Program-made: the position numbers and the translations under genes | Notes under the pieces: model-generated | Databases searched by the model: none | The model's input: the letters and a program-made list of their open reading frames with translations, nothing else | What the model was told of the DNA's origin: nothing | Shown here: one piece after another, positions 45,966-59,666 of the stretch | How positions within the stretch are numbered: position 1 is the first letter of the stretch | Layout: every line of letters begins with the position of its first letter | Assembly (NCBI GenBank): GCA_030159075.1 | Contig: BROG01000394.1 | Location: forward strand, 190,001 to 254,000 | Direction of reading: 5' to 3' | Source of the DNA: Atrina japonica | Taxonomy: Eukaryota > Mollusca > Bivalvia > Pterioida > Pinnidae | DNA length: 64,000 bases

Positions 45966-47960
45966 ATAGATTTATCCAAAACATTGCCAAAAATGGTCAT
46001 TTTGCATTTTTTGGAAATCTCATTAACTGAACACCAAGCCCCCTAAATAATGAGGATGGGAACCCAACCTGAAGAGAAACACAGTCTATAATGTGTCACA
46101 CCCCTAACTCTCAATCCCATTCATTGATATTAACAAATAAATACATTATATGAAGAAGTTGTCTGTTTTTCTTTCATGATTTTCATTCAGAATTGTCTGT
46201 AACACATACACTTCATTATTTTGAATGATTTCATACCATTATTTACCAATATTGACCATGATATCAAATAAGGGTAGACGGTACCCCTTAATAATGGAAA
46301 AAGTGACAAAATATATCATTTTCTTCACAAAAACTTAAAATTTGGATCATTTCTTAATGAGCATGGAACCAATTAGTTGCCAGAAGTAAAGAAAATTTCT
46401 GAAGCTCACTTAAAAGTAAACCATGTCATTTTTTATATCATCAAATTGTTTTTATTGACAAGGAATGAAGTGCACCCTTAATAAAAGTGTAAAAACTTCT
46501 GGGAGGGGATACCCTTACATACAACACATTTCAATAGACTTATTGTGTTCATTTATATAAAATATGTTATGTAATCATTTTCAGACATGTCCATGTTTTG
46601 TTTCATCCCTTAATTACAGTCTCATGATGTAACTAATTAAATACAGAGGGCAGATAACTGAGTCTGACTTTAAAATGACTGACACTTAAATGGTGCAAAA
46701 TGCTAGTCAAATTGCTTTTAAAAGGATATGACATATTTATAGTTCTGTTTCAGATGAAAAACTAAGTCAAATTTTAATTATACTAAGTTTAGAAACCAGT
46801 AAAAGTCAATATCAGGTGTTAATTTTGTGTCTGGTATGACCCCAAGAGAGTGTTAAGTGACATTTGCTGGAAGGGGGGGGGCGGGTTGAAAAAAGTGATT
46901 CAAACAAAAAATGCATGACTGAATATTTAGAAAACTTATGAAAACATGCAACTTGAATGAATATTAGATGAGTAAATACAGAAAAAAATATAATTGATAT
47001 TTTATAATTACCTTTACAGGTACTTGAGTATGATAATTAGATAAAAATGTCTTATTGGACAATATTTCCTGGATTTAAGAAATTGAAATATTCCTTCTAC
47101 AGGTTAAAATGTTGATAGATTATGAAAAAAATGTTAAAGCGCCCTATTTCTACAGAATTTTTTTTATTTACAAATTATCTATTACCCAAATTTAACACAA
47201 TATGACCTAACCACAATGTGGGAAATTCTTGTGTACAGATCGGGGGGGGGGGGATTTAAATTAATTTTTATACTGTTTTCAGTGTATATGGCATGATGAA
47301 ATATTTTACTGATGAGACTTAAATGCTGAAATGCAGTTTAAACAATTTTCTTAAAAATGAGATGGTTCTTACCCTTCAGATACAGTACATATGTACAGCT
47401 AAAGTACAAAATACACTGCACGAGTAAAATGACATGGTCCAATATGTAGATTTTGCCCTCAAAAGAAAAAATCAACCAGTCTTTACCTCAAAAAGGTCTG
47501 ATTTTAATTCAAATGGGTTAAAATTTACTATAGAAACATCATTTCCAAAATATTTTGCTAAAATTAGTCACTATGCATAACCATAACTATATGATTTTTT
47601 TATAAAAGAACATGTGCATGTTTGTAGGAGAGGGTGGGGGTATACTTGAATTTTCCAAGTACAGATGGAATTTTGACCAATAAATGATAAAATATTAGTT
47701 CTAGGTATAATATAAAACATACAGATAAAATTAAGAGATCTCAATATGCAACAAATGCATAATAATGTGTGTAGATGCAACACACCTATTAAATTTGCAC
47801 CTTGTGGACCCCCAACAGGTACCCCATTTCATAGAGACCCTCAAATCTGTTTAAAAGTATGAGTAAAAGTGAATAAATTGCAACTTAGGTGATAAAAACG
47901 AGAGAAATGACTTATTTTAAGGCTTCATCCAGCCTACATGTGTCAAATATGCATTTCTCT
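45966..47960 (+). repeat. A-B-B-A structure: unit B, copy 1
   Basis: Begins ATAGATTTATCCAAAACATT, ends AAATATGCATTTCTCT. About 1995 bp, AT-rich, with G-runs at 46867-46876 and 47241-47252. No frame over about 70 codons. Confidence 0.95.
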
Positions 47961-49945
47961 ATAGATTTATCCAAAACATTGCCAAAAATGGTCATTTTGC
48001 ATTTTTTGGAAATCTCATTAACTGAACACCAAGCCCCCTAAATAATGAGGATGGGAACCCAACCTGAAGAGAAACACAGTCTATAATGTGTCACACCCCT
48101 AACTCTCAATCCCATTCATTGATATTAACAAATAAATACATTATATGAAGAAGTTGTCTGTTTTTCTTTCATGATTTTCATTCAGAATTGTCTGTAACAC
48201 ATACACTTCATTATTTTGAATGATTTCATACCATTATTTACCAATATTGACCATGATATCAAATAAGGGTAGACGGTACCCCTTAATAATGGAAAAAGTG
48301 ACAAAATATATCATTTTCTTCACAAAAACTTAAAATTTGGATCATTTCTTAATGAGCATGGAACCAATTAGTTGCCAGAAGTAAAGAAAATTTCTGAAGC
48401 TCACTTAAAAGTAAACCATGTCATTTTTTATATCATCAAATTGTTTTTATTGACAAGGAATGAAGTGCACCCTTAATAAAAGTGTAAAACTTCTGGGAGG
48501 GGATACCCTTACATACAACACATTTCAATAGACTTATTGTGTTCATTTATATAAAATATGTTATGTAATCATTTTCAGACATGTCCATGTTTTGTTTCAT
48601 CCCTTAATTACAGTCTCATGATGTAACTAATTAAATACAGAGGGCAGATAACTGAGTCTGACTTTAAAATGACTGACACTTAAATGGTGCAAAATGCTAG
48701 TCAAATTGCTTTTAAAAGGATATGACATATTTATAGTTCTGTTTCAGATGAAAAACTAAGTCAAATTTTAATTATACTAAGTTTAGAAACCAGTAAAAGT
48801 CAATATCAGTTAATTTTTGTCTGGTATGACCCCAAGAGAGTGTTAAGTGACATTTGCTGGAAGGGGGGGGGGTTGAAAAAAGTGATTCAAACAAAAAATG
48901 CATGACTGAATATTTAGAAAACTTATGAAAACATGCAACTTGAATGAATATTAGATGAGTTAATACAGAAAAAAATATAATTGATATTTTATAATTACCT
49001 TACAGGTACTTGAGTATGATAATTAGATAAAAATGTCTTATTGGACAATATTTCCTGGATTTAAGAAATTGAAATATTCCTTCTACAGGTTAAAATGTTG
49101 ATAGATTATGAAAAAAATGTTAAAGCGCCCTATTTCTACAGAATTTTTTTATTTACAAATTATCTATTACCCAAATTTAACACAATATGACCTAACCACA
49201 ATGTGGAAATTCTTGTGTACAGATCGGGGGGGGGGGATTTAAATTAATTTTTATACTGTTTTCAGTGTATATGGCATGATGAAATATTTTACTGATGAGA
49301 CTTAAATGCTGAAATGCAGTTTAATACAATTTTCTTAAAAATGAGATGGTTCTTACCCTTCAGATACAGTACATATGTACAGCTAAAGGTACAAAATACA
49401 CTGCACGAGTAAAATGACATGGTCCAATATGTAGATTTTGCCCTCAAAAGAAGAAAATCAACCAGTCTTTACCTCAAAAAGGTCTGATTTTAATTCAAAT
49501 GGGTTAAAATTTACTATAGAAACATCATTTCCAAAATATTTTGCTAAAATTAGTCACTATGCATAACCATAACTATATGATTTTTTATAAAAGAACATGT
49601 GCATGTTTGTAGGGTGGGGGTATACTTTGAATTTTCCAAGTACAGATGGAATTTTGACCAATAAATGATAAAATATTAGTTCTAGGTATAATATAAAACA
49701 TACAGATAAAATTAAGAGATCTCAATATGCAACAAATGCATAATAATGTGTGTAGATGCAACACACCTATTAAATTTGCACCTTGTGGACCCCCAACAGG
49801 TACCCCCATTTCATAGAGACCCTCAAATCTGTTTAAAAGTATGAGTAAAAGTGAATAAATTTCAACTTAGGTGATAAAAACAAGAGAAATGACTTATTTT
49901 AAGGCTTCATCCAGCCTACATGTGTCAAATATGCATTTCTCTATA
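47961..49945 (+). repeat. A-B-B-A structure: unit B, copy 2
   Basis: Tandem copy of 45966-47960 with a few substitutions and small indels, mostly in G, A and T runs. Identity looks about 98-99% by eye. Confidence 0.95.
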
Positions 49946-50405
49946 GGACAGACACCACCAAATATTTTCCCATAGGCCTCAATGCTAATTTACAAAACTT
50001 CAGGTCACTGTCACTCCCATGTTTATTAAATCTGGGTCAAATAAGTACCCTGTGCTGAAAGATCAATATTTTTGATAACAAAATATGCAATCAAAAGTAT
50101 AGGTTGCCGTTGCATTTCTACTTCAAATTTTCACTTGTATACAACTCGTAGTATTCCGCACCAAAGGAAAATATCTATTCTCATATGACCCCTCCCTTTC
50201 AATTTTCATCCGTCAACCCTATAATTTCCAAAGTACTACCAATATTCATGTATCTTTTTTATCACCTTAATTTCACTTATTAATGGCAAAACTAATTTTT
50301 TCATTTAATGACCAATCAGATCTCTGGGCTCATTTTACCCTCCGCACAACTTTGGGTGTCCAAAATGTCTGCGCCCATGTTGTAAACAAAGCAGGTGTTT
50401 TTCCT
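49946..50405 (+). repeat. A-B-B-A structure: unit A, copy 2
   Basis: Follows unit B at CTATAG|GACAGACACC. Ends GTTTTTCC followed by TCAT, the same four bases that precede unit A copy 1. Confidence 0.95.
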
Positions 50406-50675
50406 CATTGACGCAAAAAGAATCTAGTATACATTTTGGAAACCGTACACCGCCTCTAATGGAACATAGCAGCATTATGTTAGTCGATTTCAAGTATAAT
50501 AGGCCTTGGTCAGTTTAAAATATCACACGGATTTCCGTTTCATTTGGCTAGACCCATGTCATTTATAAACAGACAGTACTGGAGCGTATCGTGCGCCACC
50601 TATGTAACAGATATGGGACAATAATCGCCCATAATGAAGAAAATAAAATTACTGATACAAACGACGTATCTATCT

Positions 50676-50676
50676 A

Positions 50677-50741
<65 letters not shown>
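50676..50741. repeat. (TA)n microsatellite
   Basis: TATCTATCTA then about 60 bp of TA. Confidence 0.95.
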
Positions 50742-50746
<5 letters not shown>

Positions 50747-50784
50747 TGATATCCAAACCTTTGAAAGCAGGTAGAAGACATATA

Positions 50785-51130
50785 TTACCTCTAGATAAAG
50801 TGACACAGTATATGCGCTGTAGATTGCCGGATGGAGATATAAGAGACACACCTTGTACTTTTGTGATAAAAACACTCTGTATTCACAGTTGCCGATAATA
50901 TCATCTGGCTTTCTATGTTGTGTTTCCCTTTGTGAGTTAGATACACTACTTTAAACCGAAAAGCTATTCCCATATACTTGTACTAATGAGATTCCAGTCC
51001 AATATGAAGTCCACAACGCACTGTAGTCTTAATGCACAAACAAATGGTGTCATGGAAACCGCCCAAACCTGTTTACATTCAACCTTAATATTGATGAATA
51101 AATTTGTTCAGGCAGACGTCACGTGATGGA
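50785..51130 (-). promoter_or_regulatory. Proposed 5' exon/promoter of the B-box gene
   Basis: On the - strand a block ends at a donor-like GAG|GTAATA (exon edge at 50785). It shares ordered short matches with 62028-62340: ACAGTATATGC, the GTTGCC segment, TAGTTTCCC/TGTTTCCC, and GACGTCACGTGAT at 51115-51127. The word combines a CRE-like ACGTCA with the E-box CACGTG. Interpreted as a first noncoding exon plus upstream control region; the intron to 43029 would be about 7.7 kb. Confidence 0.45.
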
Positions 51131-53113
51131 ATTCAAATTAAACACTGCATTAGATATAATTTCAAACTAAACACACTAGATGTACATGTTCAAGTGTTTA
51201 CTTAAACTTTATAGGCCAACATAACAATTTATTAGCGTCTGCATGTATTACAATAATTCCAATAAAATTCATTGTCCTCCAAAGAGAAGTATCGTTATGC
51301 GAAAAAAAAAACCAGTAAACACTCTCTAAAGTTTGTAAAAAAGTAGAATTTGATGCAGGTTAATTAGAAGTTTTCTGATTTAAAGCAAAACATTTTCTAT
51401 ATCCAGACTTAAGACCGTGCATTTCTACAAGTAAACATCTACGTTATTGTTGTATATCAATAAACATTTATATCTACTGTGGTACCTGTTCCAATTGCTC
51501 AAAGCTAAAGGATATCTTAAAGTTCGAGAATATTTTTAACTTACCTGCTCAGCAACATATTTCAGGAGTAGCTGAAGTGATGCAATATTCTCAACCTTCA
51601 GTAATACGTAACATAATCGTATCTAGAAGTTTCAACCCTCTTTGAATCTGACAATTGTCTTGCTTTCGAAATTTCTTTCACCATAGAATTAAATCAGTGC
51701 TGTCCTTGAGACAGTATAATTAAGTTGGTTTTAGACTGGAAGCCAGAAAATGGCTTCTCCTAGCTTTTTAAACACTAAAAACTTCTACCCCACCCTCATG
51801 CATTGCTCTTGCAAGTGTTGTATGCTGAAAGTTTCTTTAATGTGGAGGAACAATTTTAATTCCTTGCGTTTGAGAAAAAAAAGCTCCCATACTCCCGAAC
51901 CCCATATAATTCGGCGTATGTCTGCGGCATTTCCCTTTGATTCAGGTTTTGAAATTTCTCACCTTAGACAGGTGTGTCTACCATTTTGCCAAGCAAGAAT
52001 TTCTTTGTTCACACCAAAGAGTATAGACAATCTACATGCACTATGACGTCACAATATGATTTCATATCTTCTAAGTCATGAATATGATGCATTTAATGTT
52101 GCGTCTGATTTTATTTACATTCATAAATATGTATAAAAATAAAGCATCGGAGAAAAATAATCAAAGATGGATTTGTGGAGTGGAAAGGTAAATTTCAACC
52201 CTTCTGGGTTTCCCTCTGATTGGACTTTCAAATGCTTAACACTTTCAGATTCAGATACTTATCCACTTCGAACACCCGTGTAAGATTCTATAAATCTATG
52301 AATGCGATATATTTGAAGATTAAATGGTCAAAATTTATTCATATAGGATATACAATGGCCTGTAAAAATAAGATTCTGTCTCTTGCCACATTAAAAAATT
52401 TATCGGGGCATATTTCCATATCTTTAAGCGTATATGTCCTTAATATCCTTTCATTTTGGGAGTAAATTAATCTATTAATTTGATATTTTTGAAAGATAAA
52501 ATGATAAGATAATGTCTTAAGGCTACAAAACGGTCTTTCAGAGCGTTTGATATTCTAATCTTTCCAACGGAGCAAAAACATTTCTTTACATTCCATCCAT
52601 TCGGTTTTCCCCTGTATGCAAATGGTCACATAACACAGTAAAACACATATACTTAATGTATGATAATCAAACGAGGCAGAGGAAATCAACTCATGCACAG
52701 AAATTCGAATGAAAATGAGAAAATCTGAACATCCATGTGGATCTCTCGTATGCAATTAGTTTTTCAATTGACGCAGTAGTTCGTTAAAAGATTTGAAGAG
52801 AGACAGCCTCTAAGACATACCCCCCTTGACTGGATCCACCCATGAGCTTGTCTGGCTAAAATGCATACTTGTTATAGGACCTTGAATACTTGATTCCAGT
52901 ATAATTTCTTTAGAATCGTTCCAATTGTTGTGGCGGCGGGGTAGTCGAAAATATCTATATTTATGGACAGACGATGGCCTTAGGTTCAGGTGAGCTAAAC
53001 TTCTTATAAAATGTGTTAATTGTTTTACTATTATCAGTATCTCTCTCGGAAATAAATAAAGAATACAGAAAATGTAAATTTGTAATCATGGACTAGGAAT
53101 ATTTAGACACTTG
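51131..53113. other. Intergenic, nothing firm
   Basis: A 98-codon frame at 51750-52046 resembles nothing I know. CAAAGCTAAAGGATAT near 51499 recurs as CAAAGCTAAAGGACAT near 63930, a further trace of the tandem gene unit. Confidence 0.5.
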
Positions 53114-53114
53114 C

Positions 53115-53115
<1 letters not shown>

Positions 53116-53184
<69 letters not shown>
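53116..53184. repeat. (TA)n(TG)n microsatellite
   Basis: TA run then about 50 bp of TG. Confidence 0.97.
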
Positions 53185-53186
<2 letters not shown>

Positions 53187-53187
53187 G

Positions 53188-53330
53188 CGGTGATTACCAA
53201 AACAACTGAACCACACTCATTGGTGCTTTATATCACACAAAGAGACAATAGTATCGATTCGGGGACCCCATTTCTAATGGTTCCCGTTATCTTTTCTTTG
53301 TTTTGTTTATTATAATTCTACAACATACAG
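53188..53330 (+). repeat. Dispersed repeat, partner of 38145-38280
   Basis: GGTGATTACCAAAACAACTG, CACTCATTGGTGCTTTATAT and CACACAAAGAGACAATAG. Confidence 0.75.
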
Positions 53331-53970
53331 GTACATGCATGACAATCACAAAAACATACGATGCAAAAATCAATAGCAACATCAGGTTCTCGTTTTCTTT
53401 TCTTTTTCTCTCTTAATTTAGAATTCTACAACAAATATGTATAAACAATCACAAAGTAGAAATAAACAATGCATAAATCACTTGCAACACAAGAAAAAAA
53501 AGCTGTAACGCGAAAAGGTCCTGATTAAATGTTATCAACAAAACTTGAAACACATAGATCTGTTTCAGGTCTGTATGGCTATTTTAGTTTTGTCTATACG
53601 ATAATTTAATAAAATAATAATTACGTAAAATATAATGACTTCTAAAAAAGAACCAAACATTGATTAAAGGTAAGCTTTAAAAATAAGTAACTAAACAAAT
53701 TGATTGCCAGAAGTGAAGGCAAAATAAATCTATATCAATTTTCATTCAATTTGAAAATCTAATCCAACTTGAGTTACTTGTTGTTCTTCTGGAATAATGG
53801 AACACATATATTTTTATCACAGGTCTAAATAAAATCAACTGTAAATAAACAAGCTCAAATAAGCAAAAATAAATTATAGCATAATTACTGAACAGTTATT
53901 GAGTCAACATTCTAGAGCCTGACTGTACAATAAACGAACATTAATTTATTATACATTATATTTCCTTATA

Positions 53971-54121
53971 GGTGTTGGCACGTTAAAGAACCCTCACTGC
54001 TCAATGGCCGTAAGTACCGAGCATAGGCCAAAATTTGAAGCCCTTCACCGGCATTTGGTAACGTCTCCATATGAGTGAAATAGTCTTGAGTAGGACGTTA
54101 AAAAACAATAAACAAACAAAC
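53971..54121 (+). mobile_element. SINE family 1, 3' half
   Basis: TAGGTGTTGGCACGTTAAAG to AAACAATAAACAAACAAAC. Confidence 0.9.
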
Positions 54122-54639
54122 TTAAGGATTCTAAGGAGGAAAATACCGACGAAAATGATCATATCTATTGAGACTGTATATAAAGGGAATTCGGGTGTAT
54201 ATGAAATGGTTGATATTGTGAGATATTCACAGGCAGTAGCATCTTTTCTCACAAATTAAAAAATGAAAATATATCATTACCAAATTTAAGTTGGCACAAG
54301 ATTTTTAAATTTGTATTTTTTAAATTTGAATTAGCTAAATAAAATTTAAACTTACCAACAATTTTGCGAATGCATTTTAAGAGCCAATTCTAATACCAAA
54401 GCAATAGCTGCTTTATTTTTATCAATTGGTGTAGTTTAGATAAAGAGAGGAAAAACAGATGAATACATAGCTATGATTTAAGTCCTACTTGTGCACTGCA
54501 AAACTATTTACTGTGCAGTTTATTGAGACATTAAACATGTTGAGTTTGTTCCAGTACAAATTTTGTCTACGGAAAAGTAAAATTTCAGATAACTTGCCAG
54601 ACTACAAAAGTAAGTTTGAAGGTTAATGTCAGGCACTTA

Positions 54640-54862
54640 AAATACATCTTCTAAAGTATTTGGCCACAATCAGTTTTCCTGTCAATCCCCCTGTTGCAAC
54701 CCACAGAACATATACCATGCCCACAGACACACCCCATATCCTCCATGATCCCTGTAAGCACCTATGTGCGTGTACACGTGCCCTCCCCCTTAACACATGT
54801 ATGTACCCGTCATCTGTACCAATGAGCAAGTGTCCTCGTCTGTCCCCCACTAGACCAGTTAT
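54640..54862 (-). pseudogene. Degraded propeller C-terminus of a TRIM-like paralogue
   Basis: On the - strand: LVGDRRGHLLIGTDDGYIHVL, GSWRIWGVSV, VLWVATGG and KLIVAKYF, colinear with the last ~75 residues of the 597-codon gene (ALAGDRHGHLIIGT ... KLIVAKYLE). Residues are missing between blades and the sequence ends abruptly at about 54862, so it is a broken remnant. Confidence 0.85.
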
Positions 54863-55257
54863 ACTGTTAGAACTTTTAAATTACATTGAAAATATAAAAG
54901 GTGGATTCAAACTCCGTTTCGGCGTATAGCAGAATTTTACCAAAAGCACCAGACATCGGTTCGGGTGTATTTAGCTTAAGCCAACCGGCGACCATGTATG
55001 CAAGCCCGTATACTCAAAAGTCTTAATCAGAGGCTCATCCAGCCCCATATCACATTGTTTGATAGCCATATTTACTTAAGTCTGCTATTTTACTTAAGTC
55101 TGCTATGTATGTAACTTAGATTTTACTCAACTTAAGCAAAGCATTCGACCGTGATTTCTTCAAAAGATTCTTTGTTTGTGTGATATTTGAAAGAACATCA
55201 TGAAAGACATGTCATTTTTATCAGTCGATTGAAGAAGTAGCTATATATTTATTACCT

Positions 55258-55560
55258 TGTTGTGTAAACTCCCAGTAGATTGTTAGTTAGAGATGAAAAG
55301 GCAGCACTTGTCCTGTCACTTTTGATGTTGAAATACAAAATGCAGTTGTACCTGTATTAGAAGTGGCGGATACAAATGTTTTGCCTTCAGTATTGAACTT
55401 GTGAATATGACTTGCATCTTTGAAGTCTTCAAATTCATCCAATATTGTTGAGAATTCCAACAAAATGAACATTATGAAGTCGACAACACGCTGTAGAATA
55501 GATACACAGACAAACGAATAAATGGTTGCCTCAACAAGCCAACCTCTTGATATAACCTGG
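55258..55560 (-). promoter_or_regulatory. 5' block belonging to the degraded paralogue
   Basis: GAGATGAAAAGGCAGCACTTGTCC and ATGAAGTCGACAACACGCTG, with TTACC donor-like edge at 55252-55256, correspond to parts of the 62028-62340 and 50785-51130 blocks. Diverged; the GACGTCACGTGAT word is not obvious here. Confidence 0.4.
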
Positions 55561-57415
55561 ATACGAGAAGGTATCCGGTGTTATCAGTTGTCACAGGACA
55601 TTTTTCTAATTAAATATCGCGTGCAATAATTTTGACTACTCCAATATGACTGTATAAATGCAGTTCACCCGTTTCAATATTTGTTAGCTTTTTGTATTGA
55701 TGATAATTATAAAAGTGAGATATGCATTTGAATGACATGATTAAGATCAAGTTATGCAATATATGTTATTTAATCAACTTTAATAAAGACCCACGGCAAA
55801 ATATGTTTGAAAATATACAAAAGTAGCTGGATATAACTTTGTTAAACACACAATTTATTACCTTTAAAGCAGTTCTTCCTGGATATATGCCTATTTTGTA
55901 AATCTACTGTAACAAGAAGAATGTAAGATGGAAACGAAAATAAATTGACACCAATCCTTGAGGAGGTTCACCTAGGACTTCAGATGAAATAAGTGATTCA
56001 TATTGCTAGTCACTATATATGATTTCAATAGCAGTTACTACATTGTCTTACATAGTGTGTAACTTCATCGTTCACGTCTGGCCAATAGATCATCTCTAGC
56101 TTAGCATAGGCATACTGTAAATAAATGCATAAAATCATATATAAATGTGAATACCGGGACATGCTCAACTTGCTGCATAGGCCAAAGTTTGACAATGAAT
56201 TGTCTCCTGGTTGTTTATATGGCTATGGGTGACTGCATTCCACTCCCACACGCCAAAACTGTCTATATGTCATCAATCTGGGAGGTTTTAGTCTTCCTTC
56301 CCACATCTTGCCAACAGACTGTCTGAAGCAATAATTATGACTACTCCAATATGTATTGATAAATTCAATACACCCGTTTGAACATGCTACCCGTTAGCTA
56401 TTTCTATTGATGATAATTATAACTTGTGATATATCAGCTGAGTGGTTTTCTAGCGTGTCTATGGGTTGAATTGTTAACCTGCAGTTTTGTAAGATTTATT
56501 TCAAGATTCTGTCTCGGTGTCTTTTTGGAGGTTTACAATCTTAGGCTGGTCAAGCTCGTTACTGGGAGATCCAATATGTTTTGCTCTTGTAGCTGTATTT
56601 ATATACATGGTATTTTGGGTAGCTGTGTTCGTTAGATTATCATCATCAATCATTTTTTAAAAAAGAAAGACTGATTTCTTGTATACAGGAGTTTTGTGGT
56701 CTTTCCAGAAGATTAATGAATGTCCAGTTCTGTTTACTGTGTCCAAAGTAGGACTGCGCTTTTGACGTTGAGAACTCTCTCGTTCTACTTATTTCAGATT
56801 GGTTGAAGTCACTGCTGACATGGTTCCCAGTTTTCCGCCACGTGCAGACAGACGCTGGATAAGCAAAACTACATCTTCCAGTTGTTTTCGCCTGTTTCAA
56901 GCAACCATTGTCATGACATATTCGACCATTCCCCTGCACCGTGTGTAAGTACTGGTATTTGCTATAGTTTTTGTGCATCTTTTGTGTCTGCAAATCAGCT
57001 GAGTGTACATTTGTGTTATGAAATGACGGTCATAGATCGATGTAGTTCAATTTTCTTATCATCATCATCATCATGGCGACACTGTATACACGAGATGTTA
57101 CCTGTGGGACTGACTCAATTATGTTAAGATTATTTTTAACATATATTTTCATATGCCAAGTGTGGTTCTATTTAGTTCCTTATATCTCCGACAGTTAAAT
57201 ATACCCATAGTATTTAGTGGATATTGTAAATTGCCATATATTTATGTGGTTTGTGGTTTTGCATTCACTACACTTCAGATTGCATTTGTTGTACAACAGG
57301 CTGACTTTAAATTCATGACGTGTGCAATATATTTAGTTTCTGTTTAATGCATAACTGCAAACTAACTTCCATAATTAAGTGCAACATCGGTTAATTTTGA
57401 GTACGTCATAACTAG
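55561..57415. other. Intergenic, nothing recognised
   Basis: A 115-codon - strand frame at 56646-56993 has no family resemblance I can name. Confidence 0.5.
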
Positions 57416-57416
57416 G

Positions 57417-57417
<1 letters not shown>

Positions 57418-57503
<86 letters not shown>

Positions 57504-57802
57504 ATCTGCTCACTTCTATCAAGTTGATGTATGAACATTCATATTATTGTTGTGAATTCAACAGAGCTCGGTGTTTTCATCTGTAACTTTACTGAAAAAT
57601 ATTTTCACATTTGTAACTACCCAAAAATTGATTGTAAGTATTTTTTCTACTTTCTGTCTTTTCAGTTCTTTACCGCTATCTCACATCCCATTCGTGCTGG
57701 AAGGTGCTTACTCGATCAATAAATGATAAACATCACGTGACGTTGTTATTGTTGGTACGTGTACTGAGTTGTTAAACTTTCCGTACAAAGGCGAAATAAT
57801 CA

Positions 57803-57862
<60 letters not shown>

Positions 57863-58097
57863 ACACACCTTAGTACTTGAAGTTTTATTATTTTTGACAT
57901 GATTACACCACCATCAAAATATCAATTATGATAAAGCTGCACAAAGAAAATGATATATTTCATGGAAAGAAATTTCATTTTTATCAGTAGATTGGAGAAC
58001 TATCTACAGGTATATTACCTTACAATGTTGTATCACAGTTGATTGACTGTTTTAATACTTTTTTAAAAACAAGTATTATGAAAAACCCAATTTTTTA

Positions 58098-58143
<46 letters not shown>

Positions 58144-58213
58144 CCACTAAGACGAAGGTGACTATGGCTGTGTTAAACAGCTTTGAACAATGTTTATATA
58201 CCGGAAAAAAATG

Positions 58214-58300
<87 letters not shown>
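57418..58300. repeat. Cluster of (TA)n, (CA)n and (TG)n microsatellites
   Basis: TA at 57418-57500, CA at 57804-57868, TG at 58100-58140, TA then TG at 58216-58300. ATCACGTGACGTT occurs at 57733-57745, an inverted relative of the promoter word at 51115. Confidence 0.9.
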
Positions 58301-58302
<2 letters not shown>

Positions 58303-58710
58303 TGTATGCATTAAATAAATCTATAACATACATTAGATACTCTACTACTCTCGACTGAACTGAAAAATGCAGTACACTGTGTCCCCCTCTTTTGTTAGGT
58401 ATTTCTATTCATAACAATAATAAGTTTAGAGATATGCATTCAAAAGATCAAATTTATACAAAGTATGAATTATTAGACCAGCTTGAAAAGGCCCACATCA
58501 AAATATATCTGTTAAAATATATACATCCGTTAAAAATAAGCTCGCATAATTTTGTAAAAAAAAACATGTATGAATTCAGCGGAGTGTCATGTTATTGTTT
58601 GCAAGCTTCAGTGACACTCGTATTATGGTGATTAAATACTAACTTCGGTCAGTTGGTCTAATATATAAAGTACACATAAACAACATTTATCTGTTTGTTA
58701 AGTTATATGT

Positions 58711-59052
58711 TTAAAGGGGCATTAGCTGTGTGTTTAAAGTTCCTTTCCTCTTTTACTACTTACATGATTGATATACAAAAGAGACATACACTGGCATAGA
58801 AATTCTTAAATTCCTATATAGTTGGTGAAATCTGCTTGAGAAACTAAACCTAGGTTTGGCACTTTATTAACTCAAACTTACTATTTATATATGAATGCTT
58901 CCCTGGACCTGACCGGATTTTCACAAAATATAAAGGAATATAAGACTTTGTATGTCTGTATAGCTCTTATTTGTTATAGTACACCAAGTACAAGTAATAA
59001 AATATAGAAAAAATCTAATATTTATGGGGGTTAACACAGCTAATGCCCCTAT
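58711..59052. mobile_element. MITE with AGGGGCATTAGCTGTG ends, copy 2
   Basis: AAGGGGCATTAGCTGTG at the left and CACAGCTAATGCCCCT at the right: 16-bp perfect inverted repeats. The interior shares TTCCTCTTTTACTACTT with the copy at 18129-18484. Confidence 0.85.
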
Positions 59053-59256
59053 AAGATCGCGTATAAAATTTGCGTTTTTGTCAAGAATATTATGAAATAG
59101 CCTTATGGACTGACCCGGATGACGTTTCAAAGTATATATAGAAATATAAGATTTTTCTTTGTATAGCTCCTATTTGTTATTGAAATACAAATAGTAAAAG
59201 TAGAAAAAACGAAATGATTTGATTTTGGTAAACAAAGCCAATGTTCCTTTAATAAA
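59053..59256. mobile_element. Partial further copy of the same MITE
   Basis: TATAGCTCCTATTTGTTATTG, AGTAAAAGTAGAAAAAACG and CAAAGCCAATGTTCCTTTAA repeat the right half of the neighbouring element in diverged form. Confidence 0.55.
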
Positions 59257-59364
59257 ACCTGATGATAAATAAACAGCACATTGGAATTTACCGTTGATGA
59301 TTGTTCAAGTTGAATTTTGGATTTAGATACTTTTTTACGCCTGCCTCAACAATTTTGCAGTTAC

Positions 59365-59574
59365 ATTCTGGGGGCCAGTTTTTTATGATAGAGGTGCCAC
59401 CCCCCCCCCCCAAAAAAAAATGTACCCGGGAACTGACCGTCGGCCTTAGGCAAGTAAGCTGTCAAACATTCTAACAAAATCAGTTCAGCTTTCAGCGGGG
59501 GCTCGTACCAACACTGATGAAAGGTGAGAGACTTCAAAGCGTGATTTCTAATCACTTGACCACGTGAGCCCACC

Positions 59575-59575
<1 letters not shown>
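59365..59575 (-). mobile_element. tRNA-derived SINE, second family (- strand)
   Basis: CTGGGGGCCAGTTTTTTATG, AAGTAAGCTGTCAAACATTC, TTTCAGCGGGGGCTCGTACC and CCACGTGAGCCCACCCC; related to 1690-1860 and 12722-12885. Confidence 0.65.

Positions 59576-59662
<87 letters not shown>
59576..59662. repeat. (TA)n microsatellite
   Basis: About 85 bp of TA. Confidence 0.97.

Positions 59663-59666
<4 letters not shown>

Noticed and set aside
45842..46030. 62-codon frame with CPKCLRPCC in unit A/B
   Set aside because: Crosses the A-B junction, and the copy at 50281-50400 lacks the rest; no independent support for coding.
43640..50601. Inverted word AGGTGGCGCACGATAC at 43647 and its complement at 50586
   Set aside because: Only about 17 bp matches with unrelated flanks; probably ends of a dispersed repeat, not enough to define an element.
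56646..56993. 115-codon - strand frame
   Set aside because: No family recognised, no clear splice sites or conserved motif; could be chance.
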